DNA of 35,947 bases from an uncultured Proteiniphilum sp. Lineage in GTDB: Bacteria > Bacteroidota > Bacteroidia > Bacteroidales > Dysgonomonadaceae. Positions 31,806 through 35,947 of this stretch are shown here, in pieces. The notes under the pieces were generated by a model that made no database searches, was not told the origin of the DNA, and worked only from the letters and a program-made list of their open reading frames with translations. Positions within the stretch are counted from its first letter, which is position 1. The number at the start of each line of letters is the position of its first letter. The stretch covers positions 1 to 35,947 of the forward strand of contig NZ_CALNAT010000134.1 of NCBI RefSeq assembly GCF_937873925.1, read 5' to 3'. Position numbers and translations under genes: made by a program.

Positions 31806-33143
31806 ATGAATATTAGGAAAAAACGTTTCTTTTTATTGATCGCTTTTTTTACGATTACCACAGTCATTTTCGCACAGCAGGTAGGGTCTAATTCACCCTA
31901 TAGCCGGTATGGATATGGCCTTTTAATGAATCCTGTACCCGGTGCTTCCGAGGCGATGGGAGGGATCAGTTACGGGCTCCGAAGGAGTCAGCAGGTGAAT
32001 TGGGGCAACCCGGCATCCTACTCGAAAATCGATACGCTCACCTTTATTTTTGATGTAGGAGTTTCGGGACACCTTGCCCGGATGAATGACGGTACGAACG
32101 ACCCGCGGGACTTTTACAATGGTAACCTCGATTACGTTGCCATGCAGTTTCCCTTGCTACGCAATGTGGGAGCCAGTATAGGCCTTCTTCCCTATTCGAA
32201 GATGGGATATAATTTCGGAGCGGTCCGTTCTTTGTCGGATACCCAGTATTATGAAAAATACAGGGGTACGGGCGGATTAAGCCAGCTATATGGCGGTATC
32301 GCCTGGGAGCCATTCAGGAATATTTCCATAGGGGCCAATCTCTCTTATCTGTTCGGCAATTTCTCGCGCAGCAGCGTAGTTATTCCAGGCTCCGGGTTAG
32401 TGGGAGAGACCAAATATAGCTATTCCTTCCGTGAACTGAAGTATGATCTCGGGATCCAGTTCACTTATCCTGTCGATAAGACCCGTTCGGTTACGATCGG
32501 GGCCGTTTATTCACCTAAGCTGAATGCTACGGCCGATGTGAATCCTACCGAGATGCTATATAGCAGCGATCCGTATGAGAATCCATGGTTGCCGCCTTCC
32601 CAGGTACTGCAGGCCGATACGTTGAAGAATGCTTCCTTCCAATTGCCTCATACGTTTGGTGCGGGTATCACATACAGTACCGGCCGGTTTTTGATGGGGT
32701 TGGACGGAACTTACCAGCTATGGAAAAATATGGAATATCCTGACGTACTGGATGATCTTACTCAGGAAGACCGGTTTAAGGATGCTTTCCGTATCAATGC
32801 CGGTATGGAGTATGTCATTGATCCGATGAGTCAGAATTTTTTCCACCGCATGCGGTTCAGGGGGGGGCTTTCCTATGCCAACTCTTATAGCAATTTCAGC
32901 GTGAATGATCCGGTGACCGGTAATAAGACAGCTACCGGCAGTTTCAATGAATACGGAATTAACGTGGGGTTGGGACTGCCTTTCAGGGATTATATGTCGG
33001 GTCATACCTCCATGCTCAATATCGGTTTCGGCTATACGAGACAACAGCCCGATGCAGATTACATGATCAGGCAGGATATGTTTAAGATCACTGTAAATGT
33101 GAATATAAACGAGTTCTGGTTCTTTAAACGGCAGTTTAACTGA
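31806..33143 (+). CDS. Outer-membrane beta-barrel protein
   Basis: A 445-residue protein with a signal peptide (basic start, then FFLLIAFFTITTVIFA and AQQ). The mature part opens with NSPYSRYGYGLL, a pattern I know from Bacteroidetes outer-membrane proteins of the PorV/FadL-like barrel type, and has alternating hydrophobic strands rich in Tyr, Gly and aromatic ends throughout (for example IGANLSYLFGNF, ITVNVNINEFWFF at the end). No transport substrate is evident. It has its own promoter and precedes the TPR and lptC genes, so a role in envelope assembly or transport is plausible but inferred. Confidence 0.82.
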   Translation: MNIRKKRFFLLIAFFTITTVIFAQQVGSNSPYSRYGYGLLMNPVPGASEAMGGISYGLRRSQQVNWGNPASYSKIDTLTFIFDVGVSGHLARMNDGTNDPRDFYNGNLDYVAMQFPLLRNVGASIGLLPYSKMGYNFGAVRSLSDTQYYEKYRGTGGLSQLYGGIAWEPFRNISIGANLSYLFGNFSRSSVVIPGSGLVGETKYSYSFRELKYDLGIQFTYPVDKTRSVTIGAVYSPKLNATADVNPTEMLYSSDPYENPWLPPSQVLQADTLKNASFQLPHTFGAGITYSTGRFLMGLDGTYQLWKNMEYPDVLDDLTQEDRFKDAFRINAGMEYVIDPMSQNFFHRMRFRGGLSYANSYSNFSVNDPVTGNKTATGSFNEYGINVGLGLPFRDYMSGHTSMLNIGFGYTRQQPDADYMIRQDMFKITVNVNINEFWFFKRQFN

Positions 33144-33151
33144 CGCTTTAC

Positions 33152-33217
33152 GGGTTGGGAAAGGAGTGGAAAAAACGACAGGTGTTTAAACTTTTCTTTT
33201 AACACTTTGTCCAACCC
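33152..33217 (+). repeat. Inverted repeat between OMP and TPR genes
   Basis: GGGTTGG at 33152-33158 is the reverse complement of CCAACCC at 33211-33217, with GTTTAAAC, a perfect palindrome, in between (33184-33191). It may be a structured mRNA joint in the 135-bp gap; neither T tract nor promoter consensus is clear. Confidence 0.35.
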
Positions 33218-33278
33218 ACAGAATAGACGTTATGGTCATTCTAATTGAACTAAAAAAACAATTTAAACATCAAGGAAT

Positions 33279-34643
33279 ATGAGAAAGTTATTATTATCGG
33301 GGTTGATAGCTATTGTGGGAGTAGTTGCCGCCTCTGCCCAGAAACCGGGATATGACCCGGTGAAAGCACCTTACGGGCATGGTCAGGACAGCGTGGACTG
33401 TCGCTTGAATTTAAGTCTTATGCAAACATCAGCCAAGGCGGAAGATTATACCGGCGCATTGAAACCATGGATCTCCGTCTATGAGAATTGCCCCGCTTCG
33501 AGTAAGAATATTTATATTTACGGTCCCCGTATTTTCAAGGCGCTCTATGGTGCCGAAACAGATGCGGCCAAGAAGAAGGAATACCTCGACAAGGTGATGG
33601 AGGTGTACGATGCACGCATGAAATACTTTAGTGAGGACGATGCCAAAGGGACGATCCTTGCCTATAAAGCTTACGACTACATAGAGTTGATGGGCGAGCA
33701 GACCGATCAGTCGGTGGTTTACGATATGTTGAACGAGGCTATCGGGGAGATGAAAGACAAGATGAACCCGCTCGATGCCTATTCTTATTTCATGGTCGCC
33801 TCTGTGAGCGAATATCTGAAGGATAATTCTAAAAAAGACCGGTATATTACCGATTATTTCAATGTGGTTGGTTATGTGGATCAGGCGATTGCCAACGCCC
33901 GGGCAGCGAATGACGAGAGCAGCGCAGATTACCTGGGAATGGTGAAAGAAGGTATTGTGAAGGGATTTGTCAACAGTGGCGCCGGCGATTGCAAGACACT
34001 CACTGAATACTATGCCGATAAGGTGGAGCCGAATAAAGGGGATAAAGTATTCCTGAATGAAGTGCTGGATGCGCTGGGTTCAGTAGGTTGTTCGGAGACC
34101 GATCTTTATTTCGCCGCTTCCGAATACCTCTATAAGCTTGAACCTTCGGCAGGAGCCGCTCTCGGATTGGCGAACAAGAGCCTGAGAGATAAGGATTATG
34201 AAACGGCTGTAAAATATTATGGAGATGCTGCCAGAATGGAGACCGACAAGAATAAAGCATCCGATTATATGATGCAGCTGGCAGGGATTTTCTCTAACCA
34301 GCGTAATTTCGCAAGGGCCAGACAAGCCGCCTACGATGCTTTGGAGTATAACCCGAACAACGGAGATGCATATATCCTGATTGGCCAGCTCTATGCCAGT
34401 TCGGCAGGCAACATATTCCCCGAACCGGAAAAAGCGGGATTGGTATACCTGGCGGCAGTGGATAAACTGCAAAAAGCAAGATCGGTTGATCCCAGCGTGG
34501 CAAGCGAAGCAAATAGTCTTATTAATCGCTATTCTGCCGCCTTTATGGATACCGAAACAGCCTTTATGATGGGTATTAAAGCCGGTGAGTCGGTATTTAT
34601 TCCCGGTTGGATCGGGGAAACTACCACCGTTCGTTTGAGATAA
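33279..34643 (+). CDS. Secreted TPR repeat protein
   Basis: A 454-residue protein with a cleavable signal peptide (MRKLLLSGLIAIVGVVAASAQ). The mature part is helical; the C-terminal half shows TPR-like units (ALGLANKSLRDKDYETAVKY, RARQAAYDALEYNPNNGDAY, ILIGQLYASS). It probably works in the periplasm as a protein-interaction scaffold. Gene order OMP, TPR, lptC, CNNM suggests a function linked to the outer membrane or LPS export; I cannot name a specific role. lptC follows after 29 bp. Confidence 0.82.
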   Translation: MRKLLLSGLIAIVGVVAASAQKPGYDPVKAPYGHGQDSVDCRLNLSLMQTSAKAEDYTGALKPWISVYENCPASSKNIYIYGPRIFKALYGAETDAAKKKEYLDKVMEVYDARMKYFSEDDAKGTILAYKAYDYIELMGEQTDQSVVYDMLNEAIGEMKDKMNPLDAYSYFMVASVSEYLKDNSKKDRYITDYFNVVGYVDQAIANARAANDESSADYLGMVKEGIVKGFVNSGAGDCKTLTEYYADKVEPNKGDKVFLNEVLDALGSVGCSETDLYFAASEYLYKLEPSAGAALGLANKSLRDKDYETAVKYYGDAARMETDKNKASDYMMQLAGIFSNQRNFARARQAAYDALEYNPNNGDAYILIGQLYASSAGNIFPEPEKAGLVYLAAVDKLQKARSVDPSVASEANSLINRYSAAFMDTETAFMMGIKAGESVFIPGWIGETTTVRLR

Positions 34644-34672
34644 TTCAGACAGTCTGATTAATTGGATAAATA

Positions 34673-35317
34673 TTGGAAAACCATCTTTACATACAATATT
34701 TACGGCGCATAACAATCATTGTTTCAGTGGTTGTTATGTCGCTTTTTTCCTGTAAAGACAAGAACGAGAATCTGGTAGCGTTTGCCTACGATCCGGAATC
34801 GGTGCCGACCATGATTACCACTTCCGCCTCGCAACTTATTTCGGACTCCGGTGTTACCCGTTATAAACTGGTAGCCGATTTATGGTTGGTTTATGACAAG
34901 GCCAAAGAACCGTATTCGTTCTTTCCGCAAGGACTCTATCTGGAGCGGTTCACCCCTGATTTTGAGATTGAGGCGACCGTGGAGGCCGATACGGCATGGT
35001 ATTACACCACGAAAAACCTGTGGAAATTAAAAAAGAATGTCCATGTGGAAAATATGAAAGGAGAACAGTTCGACAGCGAAGAACTCTTCTGGGATGAGAA
35101 GAATGGGAAAGTATTTTCGGAAGCATACATCGAGATCAAGAGTGGTCTCACGGAATTGAAAGGATATGGGTTTGAATCGAACCAGTCTATGACCGATTAC
35201 CGCATTTTCCGGCCACACGACGGGAAACTTCCTTTCTCCGAGACTGCACCCGCGGATTCCCTTCAATCAGACTCTTTGGAGGTGGAGGAAGCGGATTCCT
35301 TAGAGAGGATGAATTGA
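34673..35317 (+). CDS. lptC: LPS export protein LptC-like lipoprotein
   Basis: A 214-residue protein matching LptC, the bitopic component that passes lipopolysaccharide from LptBFG to LptA in the periplasm. After a hydrophobic segment ending FSC (Cys27) the LptC fold follows: PTMITTSASQLISDSGVTRYKL, LYLERFTPD, ATVEADTAWYYTTKNLWKLKKNV and LFWDEKNGKVFSE, here given in separate short motifs. The Cys suggests a lipid anchor instead of a simple membrane helix. The only start that covers the signal is TTG 34673 (a stop precedes it); ATG 34736 would leave too short a leader. The C-terminal 30 residues are Asp/Glu/Ser-rich. Confidence 0.85.
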   Translation: MENHLYIQYLRRITIIVSVVVMSLFSCKDKNENLVAFAYDPESVPTMITTSASQLISDSGVTRYKLVADLWLVYDKAKEPYSFFPQGLYLERFTPDFEIEATVEADTAWYYTTKNLWKLKKNVHVENMKGEQFDSEELFWDEKNGKVFSEAYIEIKSGLTELKGYGFESNQSMTDYRIFRPHDGKLPFSETAPADSLQSDSLEVEEADSLERMN

Positions 35318-35374
35318 AAATAGGGGATGAATTGAAATAAGTGGAGATTAAATAAACAATTAAACAGTGCATCG

Positions 35375-35947
35375 ATGTGGAACCATGCAGAAATAGGGTG
35401 GTGGATTGCATTCCTGTTTCTCTCTCTTTTCTTTTCAGGAATAGAGTCGGCATATATTGCCGCGGGTAAGTTGCAGTATATCGTCAACAGCCGTTCGCCC
35501 CGGCCTTACAGTTATATGCTGGACATCATCTATAGTCGCTTCCGCCGGTTTCTGGCTACGCTGATGGTGGGCCGTATCATCCTGCTTGTCTTTTTCGTTT
35601 ATTTTACTGCCCTGATCGTCTACCATTATTCAAATGACACGCTGCATTATGATTGGATGAAAATATTGCTGATCATCGCGGCCGCTACGCCCTTGCTTTT
35701 GCTGACGAATGAGTACCTGCCGCGCATCCTGTTCGGGAAAAATCCCGATCTTTGGGTGAAACTGTTTCTCTTACCTGCTTTTTTATTCTATATATTGCTT
35801 TATCCGGTGGCCGGACTGTTTGTAGCCTTTTCCCAGGCAATACTCCGGTTGTCAGGCGTCAACTTATCCGGATCGGTGCAGGATGACGTTTTTTACAGAG
35901 TCGATTTCGATGCCGTCATAGAGAAAAAAACAGGCAATATATCGAAG
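35375..35947 (+). CDS. CNNM/CorC (HlyC) family membrane protein, 5' part
   Basis: Open frame from ATG 35375 to the window edge, 191 codons without stop. Four hydrophobic segments are visible: WWIAFLFLSLFFSGIESAY near the start, TLMVGRIILLVFFVYF, ILLIIAAATPLLLL and LFLLPAFLFYILLYPVAGLF. The first, with FFSGIESA, matches the SGxEtA pattern of the DUF21/CNNM transmembrane domain of CorC/HlyC-type transporters (gliding motility-associated GldE is a relative). CBS and CorC domains would follow outside the window. These proteins are linked to Mg2+/Co2+ transport. It lies 57 bp after lptC. Confidence 0.82.
   Translation, partial: MWNHAEIGWWIAFLFLSLFFSGIESAYIAAGKLQYIVNSRSPRPYSYMLDIIYSRFRRFLATLMVGRIILLVFFVYFTALIVYHYSNDTLHYDWMKILLIIAAATPLLLLTNEYLPRILFGKNPDLWVKLFLLPAFLFYILLYPVAGLFVAFSQAILRLSGVNLSGSVQDDVFYRVDFDAVIEKKTGNISK

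Noticed and set aside
1..35947. tRNA or rRNA genes, integrase or insertion sequence
   Set aside because: I looked for T-loop and transposase or integrase signatures in the gaps and frames and saw none; the scar regions lack recognisable IS ends.

Overview
The window looks like chromosomal DNA of an anaerobic, fermentative member of the Bacteroidales. I would guess a relative of Proteiniphilum, Petrimonas or Dysgonomonas, but that is inference from gene content, not a database match. Supporting signs are many TAnnTTTG promoter elements (several with a TTTG-like element exactly 20 nt upstream), few Shine-Dalgarno sites, a SusC-type receptor remnant, the lysS-gpsA-pgi cluster, a Bacteroidetes-style LysS with a C-terminal extension, an OMP-TPR-lptC-CNNM gene series, and a hydrogen-producing gene set.

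Layout. 0.2-1.4 kb: a sugar (N-acylglucosamine type) epimerase on the minus strand. 1.6-2.2 kb: a decayed AAA/DUF4143 ATPase. 2.3-6.6 kb, minus strand: nadE, then an anomeric sugar kinase fused to a RapZ C-terminal domain, then a MurU-like nucleotidyltransferase, probably one transcription unit. 6.7-8.9 kb: HAD phosphatase and transglutaminase-like lipoprotein. 8.9-13.7 kb: SRPBCC protein, a strong terminator, and the lysS-gpsA-pgi operon. 14.0-22.75 kb, plus strand: the centrepiece, ten genes. A putative redox/H2-sensing module (DRTGG, anti-sigma-like ATPase, HydS-like iron hydrogenase homologue, second DRTGG, PHP phosphoesterase, second GHKL ATPase) leads into a complete electron-bifurcating [FeFe]-hydrogenase of Hnd/Hyd type (HndB-like, HydB, HydA, HydC). 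Convergent to it, 22.75-25.4 kb, are the maturases hydF and hydG; hydE is not in the window. 25.6-26.5 kb: dapA. 26.6-28.1 kb: a scar region with a truncated SusC and a toxin-antitoxin module collapsed into one fragment. 28.3-31.6 kb: M13 peptidase, riboflavin synthase, nitroreductase. 31.8 kb to the end: outer-membrane protein, TPR protein, LptC and the start of a CNNM/CorC-type membrane protein, cut by the window edge.

How it fits together. HydABC plus HndB would couple NADH and reduced ferredoxin oxidation to H2 formation, with HydF and HydG building the H-cluster. The six genes in front encode no obvious catalyst for that reaction. They look like a signalling relay: an H-cluster-like protein that keeps the cluster-binding cysteines but has Tyr in place of the proton-relay Cys, flanked by nucleotide-binding and phosphoesterase proteins. 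This module is the best candidate for an undescribed system here. Several leaders in the same region are built from 7-bp tandem repeats, which is a second unexplained feature.
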